A DNA stretch of 64,000 nt from Massilia glaciei (lineage in GTDB: Bacteria > Pseudomonadota > Gammaproteobacteria > Burkholderiales > Burkholderiaceae_D), in assembly GCF_003011895.2 (NCBI RefSeq), contig NZ_PXWF02000122.1, forward strand, positions 1-64,000. The letters run 5' to 3'. The notes beneath the pieces are model-generated. The model did no database searches. It was not told the DNA's origin and worked only from the letters and a program-made list of their open reading frames with translations. This document shows positions 9,071 through 17,854 of this stretch, piece by piece (position 1 is the stretch's first letter; each line of letters opens with the position of its first letter). Position numbers and translations under genes: made by a program.

Positions 9071-9389
9071 ATGGTGCTTCCCTTATTATTCTGGCGGCCC
9101 GGCGCGCGTGTCGCGGCCCATGGCACCACCATTATCGGGCCCGGGGGCGGCGCGCGATCGGTCGAACAGCCGGCGAAAGGGGGCGCTGTTCGGAGCAGCC
9201 CCCAACCCGTCATCCCCGCCTCCACCAACCCGTCATCCCCGCGAAAGCGGGGACCCATGCTGAGCACGCCGCTATGCGAAGTAAGAATATTCGACCGCGT
9301 TGTTGACGGCTCTAAACGCTCGCGCCGGACGTACAGGCAAGTTCAGCATTGGAATCCGCCCGCCGCACGCCGGCGATATCGCGTCGGCT
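9071..9389. other. flhB-flhA intergenic region
   Basis: 319 bases between the flhB stop and the flhA start. It contains a REP-like hairpin at 9230-9260. Nothing else was recognised: no coding frame with a ribosome-binding site and no convincing sigma-70 promoter. The 12 bases before the flhA ATG hold a purine-rich site (GGGAAG). Confidence 0.6.
9230..9260. repeat. REP-like intergenic palindrome (CCCCGCGAAAGCGGGG)
   Basis: Perfect hairpin CCCCGC-GAAA-GCGGGG inside the context CGTCATCCCCGC...GCGGGGACCCATGC. A half copy of the left flank (CAACCCGTCATCCCCGC) lies about 24 bases earlier. This sequence type is a dispersed repeat in many proteobacterial genomes. Confidence 0.7.
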
Positions 9390-10562
9390 TTAGTGTGGCG
9401 TAGGCGGGTCGGGCTTTTTCTGCGAGGCCGGTTCAAGCGGATCGAGCTCTGGCGGCACCGGCAGCCGGCCCGGGCGCTCGGGATATGCCGCCCCGCCCTT
9501 GCCGTACGCACGCAGCTGGAACACATAGGCGAGCACCTCGGCCACCGCCGCGTACAAGGCCTCGGGGATCTCGTCGCCGATCTCGGTGTGCTGGTGCAGC
9601 GCGCGCGCCAGCGCCGGCGCCTCGAGCAGCGGCACCTTGTGCTCGGCGGCCAGCGCGCGGATCTTGGCGGCGACCGCGTCGCTGCCCTTGGCCACGACCT
9701 GGGGCGCGCCGCCCCCGCCGTCGGCGTATTTAAGCGCGACCGCGTAGTGGGTCGGGTTGGTGATGACAACGTCGGCCGTGGGCACCGCCGACATCATGCG
9801 CCGGCGCGACATCTCGCGCTGCATCTGGCGCACCTTGGCCTTGATCTCGGGGTTGCCGTCGGACTCCTTGGCCTCCTGCCTGACCTCCTGGCGCGTCATC
9901 TTGAGCTTGTGGGCGTAATGCCACATCTGGTACGGGCCGTCGATCGCGGCGATCAGGCCGAGACCGCCGACGATGAACAGGAAGGCGGCGCCGACCAGGT
10001 CGAGCATGTGCGCGCTGCCGGCGCGCAGCGGCTCGAGCGCGAGGCCGAACACGGCCTCCTTCTGGTACTGCACGACCTGCCAGGCCACGGCGCCGACCAC
10101 GACCGTCTTGCCGACCGCCTTGAGCAGCTCGACCAGCGCGTTGGTCGAGAACATGCGGCCGATGCCGGCGACCGGGTCGAGCTTGGAGAATTTGGGCGCG
10201 AACGCCTTGGCGCTGAACAGCCAGCCGCCGATCAGCAGCGGCGATGCCAGCGCCACGAGCATGACCGCCAGCGCGAGCGGCAGGCAGGCCAGCATGACCA
10301 TGCCGATGTCGTGGGCGATGCGCAGGATCAGCACGTCGGCGTTGAACGCCTGCTCGCGCGTGAGCGACAGGCCCGACACCATGGCCGCGTCGAGCTGGCG
10401 CACGATCGAGCCGCCCGTGAGCCACAGGCCGGCGCCGGCGGCCATGAGCACGGTGAAGGTGGCCAGCTCGCGCGAGCGCGCCACGTCGCCGTCCTCGCGC
10501 GCCTGCTCGATCCGCTTGGGTGAGGCCGGTTCCGTTTTTTCCGCGTCGCTGTCATTGGCCAT
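9390..10562 (-). CDS. flhB: Flagellar export switch protein FlhB
   Basis: Membrane component of the flagellar export gate that switches substrate specificity by self-cleavage. The N-terminus is the typical MANDSDAEKTEPASPKRIEQ. Four membrane helices follow, then the cytoplasmic domain with the autocleavage motif NPTH in VVITNPTHYAVAL. The C-terminus is a Pro-rich tail. The ATG at 10562 has AAGGGGG five bases upstream. It is the first gene of the minus-strand flagellar block here, so the operon promoter should lie within 10563-11118. Confidence 0.96.
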   Translation of the reverse strand: MANDSDAEKTEPASPKRIEQAREDGDVARSRELATFTVLMAAGAGLWLTGGSIVRQLDAAMVSGLSLTREQAFNADVLILRIAHDIGMVMLACLPLALAVMLVALASPLLIGGWLFSAKAFAPKFSKLDPVAGIGRMFSTNALVELLKAVGKTVVVGAVAWQVVQYQKEAVFGLALEPLRAGSAHMLDLVGAAFLFIVGGLGLIAAIDGPYQMWHYAHKLKMTRQEVRQEAKESDGNPEIKAKVRQMQREMSRRRMMSAVPTADVVITNPTHYAVALKYADGGGGAPQVVAKGSDAVAAKIRALAAEHKVPLLEAPALARALHQHTEIGDEIPEALYAAVAEVLAYVFQLRAYGKGGAAYPERPGRLPVPPELDPLEPASQKKPDPPTPH

Positions 10563-11118
10563 GCCCGCCCCCTTGTTGCCGAGCGCCCTCGCGCAGGCCC
10601 GATGCGCCCATTATCGCCCGGTCCGCGCTTTTGCGATCGCACAAGCTAGGCGGCAAACCGGTCGCAGTTCCGGCAGCGTCCATCGGCGCGCGCTGGCCAA
10701 GCGCCCGACCGTTGCGGCCATACAACAACATTGCCGCCGACCCACCGCCGGCATCGGCGCATCCCCCCGCTCGAATCGCCTGAGAAAAAGGTTTCCTATC
10801 GAATCATACGTGCAATTTGGCCACTGATAAGTTACCATCAGGCTCAGGTCCTTCAACGCACTTCCCAAACACGCTTAGCTGATAACCATGTTGTTTGCGT
10901 CCGCTCGCTCAACGCATTGTGATATTTCGTTAGATTCACACCGCCTGTTTGCGTCCGCCCGCTCAACGCATTGTGATGTTTCGTTAGATTCACACCACCT
11001 TGCCCCCTGTCACCCCAAGGGGCGGCGGGGGCCGGCCCGCAAGAAAGCGGGCGGCAACGAACGGCCGCTCTAATTTGCGTCAACGCAAGCAAAAAAAACG
11101 ATTCCGACTGCGATAACA
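10563..11118. promoter_or_regulatory. Divergent control region between flhB and capD
   Basis: 556 bases without a supported gene, between divergently transcribed flhB and the capD-type gene. It holds two 54-bp tandem repeats and four copies of the octamer TCAACGCA at 10853-10860, 10909-10916, 10963-10970 and 11080-11087. The last is part of the imperfect palindrome TTGCGTCAACGCAA at 11075-11088, 31 bases before the capD start. No clean -35/-10 pair was found. Its role as a binding array is an inference. Confidence 0.5.
10893..11000. repeat. Two direct 54-bp tandem repeats
   Basis: Copy 1 is 10893-10946 and copy 2 is 10947-11000. They differ at only three positions (CTCGCTC/CCCGCTC, GATATT/GATGTT, CCGCCT/CCACCT). 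Each copy holds TTTGCGT and, 11 bases later, ACGCATT, so each unit contains the inverted arms TGCGT/ACGCA. Confidence 0.9.
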
Positions 11119-13065
11119 ATGAAGAACATCTTCCTCAATCTGCCACGCCAATCCAAACAACTCATCGCCACGGTCGCCGACGGCGTCTTCCTTCCGCTGG
11201 TATTTTGTGTCGCGATGGTGTTGCACCTCGACAGCAGCACGGCGACACTGCTGCATCCATCGCTGTGGATGGCGGTGCTGGCGCCGCTGTTTTGCATTCC
11301 CGTGTTTATCAAGGCGGGCTTGTACCGCGCCGTGATCCGCTACATCGACCAAAAAATCGTCACCACCGTTCTCGTCGGCGCCTCGGTGTCGATCCTAATG
11401 CTAGCGCTGACGGCCGTGCTCCTGCTGGGCAGCGAATTGACGCCAACCTTCTTCACCATCTTGTGGCTCAACACAATTTTGTACGTGCTGACCAGCCGCT
11501 TCCTCGCGCGCGGCCTGCTGCAGGGACCGCGCGAACGGAGCAGCAGGATCCGGGTCGCCATCTATGGCGCCGGCGATGCCGGCATGCAACTGGCCAACGC
11601 CTTGCGGCCGGGCTCCGAATATCTGCCGGTCATCTTTATCGACGACAACAAGCAGCTGCAGAAAGCGACCATCGCCGGCATCGCGGTCCACCCGTCGTCG
11701 GCGCTGCCGCGCCTGGTGGGCGAACTCGGCATCAACACCGTGCTGCTGGCGATGCCGCTCATCAGCCCGCAACAGCAGAAATTGATCATCGACAAGCTCG
11801 AGCCGCTCAAACTGGTCATCAAGATCACCCCCCAGATCAAGAACCTCGTCAACGGCATCGTCCGGGTCGAGGATGTGCGCCAGATCGAGATCGAGGACTT
11901 GCTCAGCCGCGAACAGGTGGCGCCGAACAACGCCCTGCTGTCGGTCTGCATCCGCAACAAATCGGTCTGCGTCAGCGGCGCGGGCGGCTCGATCGGCTCG
12001 GAGTTGTGCCGCCAGATCCTGAACCTGTCGCCGCGCACCCTCGTGCTGCTCGACATTTCAGAGTATTCGCTGTACGCGATCGAGCAGGAGTTGCGCTCCC
12101 ACATCAACAGCCACGGCCTCGACATCGAATTGGTGCCCTTCCTGGGCTCGGTGCTCGACTACGAGAAGTGCAAGGACATTTTCGTCGCGTTCAAGGTCGA
12201 TACCGTCTACCACGCGGCGGCCTACAAACACGTCCCCTTGGTCGAGCACAACCCGATCGAGGGGATCCGCAACAACGCCTTCGGCACGCTCAGCTTCGCG
12301 CGCGCGGCCAGTGCCGCCAAGGTCAAGTTCTTCGTCCTGATCTCGACCGACAAGGCGGTGCGGCCCACCAACGTGATGGGATCGACCAAGCGCCTGGCCG
12401 AGCTGATCTTGCAGGCGTTCGCGCGGCAGGGTTCCAACACCAAGTTCTGCATGGTCCGGTTCGGCAACGTGCTCGGCTCGTCCGGCTCGGTGGTGCCGCT
12501 GTTCCGGCGCCAGATCTCGTCCGGCGGCCCGATCACCCTGACCCACCCCGACATCACACGCTACTTCATGACCATCCCGGAAGCGGCCCAACTGGTGATA
12601 CAGGCCGGCGCGATGGGGCAAGGCGGCGACGTGTTCGTGCTTGACATGGGCCAGCCCGTGCGCATCGCCGACCTGGCGGTGCGGATGGTGCATCTGAGCG
12701 GACAGGAGGTGAAGACCGCTGCGACCCCGAAAGGGACCATCGAAATCAAGTACGTGGGCTTGCGGCCGGGCGAGAAGCTCTACGAGGAGCTGCTCATAGG
12801 CACCAACGTGACAGGCACCGACCACCCCCTGATCATGCGCGCCGAGGAAAGCGAGATCAATTGGCCGTTTCTGGAAATCATGCTCAAGCACCTGGACGAG
12901 GCCTGCGTCCGCAAGGACCACGGGGCGATCCGCACCCATCTGCTCAAGATCGTGAGCGAGTACCAGCCATCATCGGAGATCGTCGATTTCATCTGGCTCG
13001 AGGGGCGCAAGAAATCGTCCGAGATGGTCGTCGACGAACAGGCGCTGACCGAGACCTCGGTCTAG
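11119..13065 (+). CDS. capD: Membrane-bound nucleoside-diphosphate-sugar 4,6-dehydratase (CapD/WbpM/PglF type)
   Basis: 648-aa large SDR. Residues about 10-120 form four N-terminal membrane helices. A first Rossmann domain follows (IRVAIYGAGDAGMQLANAL, about 147-165), then the catalytic SDR domain with SGAGGSIGSELCRQIL. It has the STDKAVRPTNVMGSTKR segment typical of this family, where Met replaces the SDR Tyr. The family converts UDP-GlcNAc to the 4-keto-6-deoxy sugar that feeds QuiNAc, bacillosamine or FucNAc. With the wbpV-type gene downstream this suggests UDP-QuiNAc. No clear Shine-Dalgarno sequence precedes the ATG. Confidence 0.9.
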   Translation: MKNIFLNLPRQSKQLIATVADGVFLPLVFCVAMVLHLDSSTATLLHPSLWMAVLAPLFCIPVFIKAGLYRAVIRYIDQKIVTTVLVGASVSILMLALTAVLLLGSELTPTFFTILWLNTILYVLTSRFLARGLLQGPRERSSRIRVAIYGAGDAGMQLANALRPGSEYLPVIFIDDNKQLQKATIAGIAVHPSSALPRLVGELGINTVLLAMPLISPQQQKLIIDKLEPLKLVIKITPQIKNLVNGIVRVEDVRQIEIEDLLSREQVAPNNALLSVCIRNKSVCVSGAGGSIGSELCRQILNLSPRTLVLLDISEYSLYAIEQELRSHINSHGLDIELVPFLGSVLDYEKCKDIFVAFKVDTVYHAAAYKHVPLVEHNPIEGIRNNAFGTLSFARAASAAKVKFFVLISTDKAVRPTNVMGSTKRLAELILQAFARQGSNTKFCMVRFGNVLGSSGSVVPLFRRQISSGGPITLTHPDITRYFMTIPEAAQLVIQAGAMGQGGDVFVLDMGQPVRIADLAVRMVHLSGQEVKTAATPKGTIEIKYVGLRPGEKLYEELLIGTNVTGTDHPLIMRAEESEINWPFLEIMLKHLDEACVRKDHGAIRTHLLKIVSEYQPSSEIVDFIWLEGRKKSSEMVVDEQALTETSV

Positions 13066-13226
13066 GAGCCTGTCGGACTTAGGATCGTCGGCTGCAAAAA
13101 GTGCTGGACGGTCCATATTTCGCCGCTTTCCCGGCCAATAGCTCGCTATTGGCACTGCGAAATCGTCAAAATCTGTCCTCGCCCAGCACTTTTTTCGCTT
13201 CGACTCCCTAAGTCCGACAGGCTCCT
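13064..13226. mobile_element. 163-bp full-length palindromic (MITE-like) element
   Basis: The ends are a perfect 20-bp inverted repeat: AGGAGCCTGTCGGACTTAGG at 13064-13083 and its complement at 13207-13226. The interior is also self-complementary with mismatches (AAAAAGTGCTGG...CCAGCACTTTTT, ATTTCGC...GCGAAAT). It closes on the perfect core CCAATAGC-TC-GCTATTGG at 13135-13152, exactly at the element's centre. The left end overlaps the capD stop codon. No coding capacity. The mobile nature is inferred from structure; no second copy is in this window. Confidence 0.65.
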
Positions 13227-13231
13227 GGCCC

Positions 13232-13250
13232 GGGGGGCGCCCTGCCCCCC
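13232..13250. terminator. Possible bidirectional hairpin between convergent genes
   Basis: GGGGGGC-GCCCT-GCCCCCC, a perfect 7-bp stem, sits between the end of capD (+) and the end of the formyltransferase gene (-). It lacks a T-run, so termination is uncertain. Confidence 0.3.
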
Positions 13251-13259
13251 TATCTGCCG

Positions 13260-14033
13260 TTATTTGACGCCCTTCCGCAGCCACTTGCCCAGATAGCCAA
13301 TCAATGTCGGGTGGTGCCACAGGACCGAGGGCGCAACGCCGTTTTTGACACTGATCCGGCGCTGCCTCACATCCTCGAGGGCGGCGCGCATGAGCGGGAT
13401 GGCCTTGGCCATCTGATGCAGCGGGTAGGTATTGAAATTGTCGTTGTCCTGCGGCCGGATGATGTCCTGGTACAGGACCCCGCCCGTGTCGATGCCCTGA
13501 TCGACCAGATGGACCGTGACCCCGCAGTTTTCCGGATCGCCGTTGGCCAGCGCCCAGTAGGCACCGTGGACGCCCCTGTATTTCGGCGTAATCCCCATAT
13601 GCGTATTGATGAACGGCGCATCGACGGCCGCCAGCACATCCTTCGAAATGATACGGGTGCCGTTGACCACGATCGCGTCGGGACCGATCTGGCGCAGCAG
13701 CGCGATCACCTCCGGGCTATTGACGGTCTCGACCTTTCTGGTGATCGCGTGCGGCGCTTCGCGGTCGACCAGCTGGTAGTCGGCGATGAGCTGTCGGACG
13801 CGCGGCTGGAACGCCGGTTTGAGCAGCCGGTTGGCGACCTGGAACAGCAATTGCCCGGCCACCTTGGCCAGTCCGAGGCGCTTGATGCGCCGCTCGATCA
13901 ATGTCCTGCCCGACGGTTTGTTTTCCAGCACGACGCATGCCACCTCGACCTCCGCGGCGATGCCGTGGTACATGAAGCGCGCCGATTGTCCGTTCCCGCA
14001 AAGCATGACGACGCGTATCTTTCTATTGTCCAT
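13260..14033 (-). CDS. Formyltransferase-fold protein, probable sugar N-formyltransferase
   Basis: 257-aa protein of the methionyl-tRNA formyltransferase N-terminal (formyl-THF) fold without the tRNA-binding domain, the size of sugar N-formyltransferases. The triad used by this fold is visible: N143 and H145 in FINTHMGITPKYRG, and D182 in VHLVDQGIDTGGVLY. The ATG at 14033 is chosen; a TTG five codons upstream is possible. It overlaps the deacetylase gene by 11 bases and is the last gene of the minus-strand locus. Formylation of an amino sugar is an inference from fold and context. Confidence 0.75.
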   Translation of the reverse strand: MDNRKIRVVMLCGNGQSARFMYHGIAAEVEVACVVLENKPSGRTLIERRIKRLGLAKVAGQLLFQVANRLLKPAFQPRVRQLIADYQLVDREAPHAITRKVETVNSPEVIALLRQIGPDAIVVNGTRIISKDVLAAVDAPFINTHMGITPKYRGVHGAYWALANGDPENCGVTVHLVDQGIDTGGVLYQDIIRPQDNDNFNTYPLHQMAKAIPLMRAALEDVRQRRISVKNGVAPSVLWHHPTLIGYLGKWLRKGVK

Positions 14034-15009
14034 CGGCGCCCCCGGCAAGCTGGCACAGCTCGCCCATATTCAGCGACAGCATGCCGTGTTCCCGCCTTAG
14101 CACCGCCTGGTACGCGATGACGCGCTCGAGGAACGCCATATTGCTTTGCAAATTGACGCCGAAATTGTGCGGATGCCACCAGAGATGGAAGATGCGCTTG
14201 TTCACGGCCGCGTCGCGCATGGCGTTCTTGATCCGTCTCAAACGCAGCCCTTCGAGGACGCCGAGTTTTTCCGAATAGGGCCGCAGGAAGCGGCTCGCGG
14301 CGAAATTGTACGGCGCCTCCCTGGTGCAGTCGGCGAGCGCGTGCGTGTTGTGGCCCGACAGGTTGAAATAGGTGTCGACCAGGCGCGCCGCCCTTTGCAG
14401 CCGGCTTTGGCCGTCGCCGTTGGATGCCTTGTACATCCAATTGCTCTCGTTGCCCCTGTAGCATCGCACCCCCAGTTCCGCGAGCGCCGAAAGATATTGC
14501 CCATTCCACTGGTTTCTTGGGAACACGAGGCTCTTGACCGAAAACCCTTTTCGGGCGGCGACGCCGATGGCCGCGCCGATGTCGTCTTTGAACTGGGCAA
14601 GCGTCTGCCCGTCTTCGAGGCAATAATAATGGGAGAACGTGTGGGTCGCTATCTCCTGTCCTTCGGTCGCGGCGATCTGCTCGATCAGCGCCGGCGCAAA
14701 GTGGTAGTCGGCCTCGAGCCCGGGCGCGTCCGCCATGTAGTCGTACGGCGAAAGATTCGCGCTGCCGTAGGTGGGCAGCGACGCGGGCAGGTGCTGGCGC
14801 AACTCGTCGGCATCCTTGAAAAAGATGAATCCCACCGTGGCCCAGGTGGCGTGGATGCCGTTGGCGCCGAACAGGCGCAACATCGCGGGAATCGCGCGCG
14901 AAACGCCCAACAGGTTGTCCCGGTACTGTGCGATGCTGCGCTTGTCACGCACGCCCCAATACATCTCGAAGTCGAGGGACACGGTGAAAACGCCATGCTT
15001 GAGTGACAT
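14023..15009 (-). CDS. Polysaccharide deacetylase family protein
   Basis: NodB/CE4-like protein, 328 aa. It begins with the catalytic beta strand VFTVSLDFEMYWG and has the metal-binding-like THTFSHYYC (H-x(3)-H type) and a later HLWWHPHNFGVN segment. The LDFEMYWG start resembles the DUF3473-free EPS deacetylase group rather than chitooligosaccharide NodB. The ATG at 15009 has AAGGA six bases upstream; the TTG at 15015 is less likely. Probably removes an N- or O-acetyl group from the glycan or a precursor. Confidence 0.8.
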   Translation of the reverse strand: MSLKHGVFTVSLDFEMYWGVRDKRSIAQYRDNLLGVSRAIPAMLRLFGANGIHATWATVGFIFFKDADELRQHLPASLPTYGSANLSPYDYMADAPGLEADYHFAPALIEQIAATEGQEIATHTFSHYYCLEDGQTLAQFKDDIGAAIGVAARKGFSVKSLVFPRNQWNGQYLSALAELGVRCYRGNESNWMYKASNGDGQSRLQRAARLVDTYFNLSGHNTHALADCTREAPYNFAASRFLRPYSEKLGVLEGLRLRRIKNAMRDAAVNKRIFHLWWHPHNFGVNLQSNMAFLERVIAYQAVLRREHGMLSLNMGELCQLAGGADGQ

Positions 15010-15122
15010 ATACAATCCTTATTGTGGCGAGCGCATCGCCGCGGTTAATTGCAGCGAATCGTCCGCGGGGGCTGGTTCGCCGTTGCTCTGCACTACTCGG
15101 GGACGGCTGCCCGCGCCGTTCC

Positions 15123-15686
15123 CTAGTGCGTCACGCCGTCGCGCCGCACCACCTTGAGGATGGTCAGCAGGATCACTTTCATGTCGAACACGAGGGACTG
15201 CCGCTTGACGTAGTCCACGTCGAGCTTGACCTTCTCGGGTATCGGCAGCTCGTCGCGGCCATTGACCTGGGCCCAACCGGTGAGGCCAGGGCGGATCTTG
15301 TGCACGCCCTGCTCCGTCCGCATGGAAATGAGATTGTGCTGGTTGAACAAGGCGGGTCGGGGACCGACGACGCTCATGTCACCGCGCAGGATGCACCAAA
15401 GCTGCGGCAATTCATCTAGGCTGGATTTGCGCAGGAAGCCGCCGATCGGCGTCAGGAACTGGTCGGGGTCTTGCAGCAGGTGGGTGGCGACCACCGGCGT
15501 CTCGACCTGCATGGTGCGTAGCTTCGGCATCGAAAACAGCGCATTGTCGCGTCCGACCCGGTTCGACCAGTACAACACCGGCCCTTTGGAGGTCAGTTTG
15601 ACGAGCAGGGATACCACGAGCAGCGGCAGCAGGAACAACATCGCCGCCAGCAGCGCCATGCAGAAGTCTAAAATACGTTTAATCAT
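15123..15686 (-). CDS. PglC-type undecaprenyl-phosphate sugar-1-phosphate transferase
   Basis: 187-aa monotopic phosphoglycosyl transferase that loads the first sugar on undecaprenyl phosphate. It has a single N-terminal hydrophobic segment (ILDFCMALLAAMLFLLPLLV), LYWSNRVGRDN, PKLRTM, and the catalytic region SSLDELPQLWCILRGDMSVVGPRP with RPGLTGWAQVNGRD. This is the minimal PglC/WcaJ C-terminal domain without the large membrane domain of WbaP. The ATG at 15686 overlaps the wbpV-type stop by 4 bases (ATGA). The likely substrate is the 6-deoxy HexNAc made by the adjacent genes. Confidence 0.92.
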   Translation of the reverse strand: MIKRILDFCMALLAAMLFLLPLLVVSLLVKLTSKGPVLYWSNRVGRDNALFSMPKLRTMQVETPVVATHLLQDPDQFLTPIGGFLRKSSLDELPQLWCILRGDMSVVGPRPALFNQHNLISMRTEQGVHKIRPGLTGWAQVNGRDELPIPEKVKLDVDYVKRQSLVFDMKVILLTILKVVRRDGVTH

Positions 15687-16627
15687 TTGTTTTGTGCGTC
15701 CGCCATCAAAAAATTGGAAACCGTTTGATCGATCGCCGCTTGCGTGCCGATCACCGGCGTCCATTCTAACGTAACTTGAGTGCTGGCAATATCGACTTGC
15801 AGCGATCCCAGCACCCGCTCCGCCACCGCGCCCTTGCCAAGCATGCGCGCGCCGGCGTCGAGCAGCGCAACCGGCAACGGGATCAGGCGCGGGCGCCGCC
15901 CCATCGCCTTCGCGATCATCCCGACCAGCTCCGCGACGCTCACATCATTGCCATCTGACACCATGAATATGCCGCCGGCGGCCCTGGGGTGGGTGCAGCA
16001 GACGATGAGCAGGTCGACCAGATTGTCGAGCGCGACCATGCTGCGCCGGTTGCGCACGCTGCCCAGCGGCAGCGGCAGGCCGCGCCGCACCAGCCGCATC
16101 AGGCTCAGGAAGTTGGCCTTCACCCCGGGGCCGTAGACCAGCGGCGGGCGCACGATCACCACCTCGAGCCCGGTTTCGCGCGCCAGCGCCAGCAGTGCGC
16201 GCTCGGCCTCCATCTTCGACTGGCCGTAGGGGTCGCAGGGGCCGGGCTCGTCGAGCGCGCTGAACGGGGCCGCGGCCGTCGCCTCGCCGTTGACCTTGAC
16301 GCTGCTGACGAACACGAAGCGCTTGACGCCGGCCCGCACGGCCTGCCGCGCCAGGTTCATGGTCCCCTCGAGATTGACCTCGCGGTAGGCGCGCAGGGGA
16401 TCGGCGTCCCGGTCCGACATGACGTGCACGCGCGCGGCGAGGTGGACCACGACCGAGCAGCCGGCCAGCGCCGCCCGCCAGTCGGTGGCCGGGCCGATGT
16501 CGCCGACGCTGACCTGCGCGCCGACGGCGCCGGTCCTGACCGCCGCCGTGTGGGCGCGGCCTTTCTCGCTTAAAGCCCGGCAAAGGGCCGTGCCCACAAA
16601 ACCGGAAGCGCCTGTAACCAATACCAT
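15683..16627 (-). CDS. wbpV: NAD-dependent epimerase/reductase, WbpV-like
   Basis: 314-aa extended SDR with TGASGFVGTALC at the N-terminus, VVHLAARVHVMS, and YGQSKMEAE giving the YxxxK pair. It resembles WbpV/WbnF-type enzymes, which reduce the 4-keto-6-deoxy product of WbpM-family dehydratases to UDP-QuiNAc. The partner dehydratase (capD-type) and a PglC-type transferase are neighbours, a common trio in beta- and gammaproteobacteria. A simple 4-epimerase role is the alternative. Confidence 0.8.
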   Translation of the reverse strand: MVLVTGASGFVGTALCRALSEKGRAHTAAVRTGAVGAQVSVGDIGPATDWRAALAGCSVVVHLAARVHVMSDRDADPLRAYREVNLEGTMNLARQAVRAGVKRFVFVSSVKVNGEATAAAPFSALDEPGPCDPYGQSKMEAERALLALARETGLEVVIVRPPLVYGPGVKANFLSLMRLVRRGLPLPLGSVRNRRSMVALDNLVDLLIVCCTHPRAAGGIFMVSDGNDVSVAELVGMIAKAMGRRPRLIPLPVALLDAGARMLGKGAVAERVLGSLQVDIASTQVTLEWTPVIGTQAAIDQTVSNFLMADAQNK

Positions 16628-16666
16628 TCGATCATTCCCAAAAAAACAAGATACGGAGCGACCTTT

Positions 16667-17854
16667 TCAGATCGCCGCTGTGGACCGCGCGCCGAGCGCG
16701 AGCGTGGATCCGGGCAGGAGCGCGCGGTAGATGTCGAGCGTCTCCCTGACGACGCTCTCTTCCGAGAATTCCTGCAAGACCATTTCGCGCCCTTTGCTTC
16801 CCATGCTGCGCCGCAACTGGGGATCGTTGACCAGAATGGCGATGGCAGCCGCGAGCGCCTTGGCGTCGCGCGCCGGGACCAGCATGCCGTTCTCGCCGTG
16901 GCGCACGATTTCGCGGCAGCCGGGGACGTCGGTGGCGACGATCGCGCGCCCGCACGCGGCCGCTTCGAGCAGGGACTTGGGCAAGCCTTCGCGATAAGAT
17001 GGCAAACACACGAGCGACGCCGCGGCGTAGACGGCCGGCATGTCCTCGCGCCGCCCCCACCACTCGACATCGCCGCTGTCGGCCCATGCCCGCAGGCTGT
17101 CCGCGGCGATCGAGTCCGGGTTGCACGCGTCGGGCTCGCCAACCAGGGCCATGCGCACCGCTAGGCCCGCCGACTTCAATATCCTGGCCGCCTCGACAAA
17201 CTCCCTGACCCCCTTGTCGGCCAGCATGCGCGCCGGCAGCACGACCAGCGGCACGCCGTCCGGCTCCGCGCTGACGTCGAACTGGCGCACGTTCACGCCG
17301 GCCCCCCGGATCAGCCGGATGTTCGCCGGGTCGATACGCGCGCCTTCGACGAGCAGCGCGGCGTCGTCCGGGTTTTGCAGGATCAGCACGTTGGAGCGTC
17401 CGTTGATCAGCCACCGGAAGCCCATGCTCACCAGCGCGCGCAACGCGCGTTTGCGGCCGGACTCCGTGCTGAACAGCGAGCCCATGCCGCCGAGCGCGTT
17501 GACGACCCTGGTGGTCCCGGTCAGCTTCGCGGCCAGGCCGCCGTACAGGACCGGCTTGATCGCGACCTGGTGCACGATGTCGGGGCGCACGCGCCGATAG
17601 ATGCGCCACAGGCCGAGGAGCGACTTGAATTCGGCCCACAGGCCGGTGGAGCCGCGCCGCAGGTTCCACGGGTGCACCTCGATCCCCGCCCGCGAGATCA
17701 GATCGCCGTGGCTGGAGACGTTGGTCGCGATCGCCACATCCATGCCGGCCGCGATCGCCCCCAGCGCGAGCGGGAGCCGGTGCGAGACGAAATACCAGTC
17801 CTCCGTCACGACGAGCAGGAGCTTGGGACGCGCGAGGGGGGGCGATCTTTTCAT
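16667..17854 (-). CDS. GT4 family glycosyltransferase
   Basis: 395-aa GT-B enzyme. The N-terminal half has VVTEDWYFVSHRLPLALGA and VNALGGMGSLF. The C-terminal nucleotide-sugar domain has LVVLPARMLADKGVREFVEAA and the E-x7-E-type SYREGLPKSLLEAAACGRAIV. GGAG lies five bases before the ATG at 17854. The ALGGMGSLF and HQVAIKPVLYGGLAAK segments resemble PglA/WbpU-like transferases that add the second sugar to a lipid-linked HexNAc; that role is inferred. Confidence 0.85.
   Translation of the reverse strand: MKRSPPLARPKLLLVVTEDWYFVSHRLPLALGAIAAGMDVAIATNVSSHGDLISRAGIEVHPWNLRRGSTGLWAEFKSLLGLWRIYRRVRPDIVHQVAIKPVLYGGLAAKLTGTTRVVNALGGMGSLFSTESGRKRALRALVSMGFRWLINGRSNVLILQNPDDAALLVEGARIDPANIRLIRGAGVNVRQFDVSAEPDGVPLVVLPARMLADKGVREFVEAARILKSAGLAVRMALVGEPDACNPDSIAADSLRAWADSGDVEWWGRREDMPAVYAAASLVCLPSYREGLPKSLLEAAACGRAIVATDVPGCREIVRHGENGMLVPARDAKALAAAIAILVNDPQLRRSMGSKGREMVLQEFSEESVVRETLDIYRALLPGSTLALGARSTAAI

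Noticed and set aside
7175-9403. 742-aa open frame on the plus strand opposite flhA
   Set aside because: Antisense shadow of flhA caused by high GC; rich in His, Asp, Gln and Arg with no domain or ribosome-binding site.
10893-11000. Possible CRISPR-like repeats
   Set aside because: Only two units, directly abutting with no spacers, and no cas genes.
10853-11119. 88-aa minus-strand frame with an 18-aa internal repeat (GGVNLTK...)
   Set aside because: The peptide repeat only reflects the 54-bp DNA repeat (54 = 18 codons); no ribosome-binding site, and better explained as a control region.
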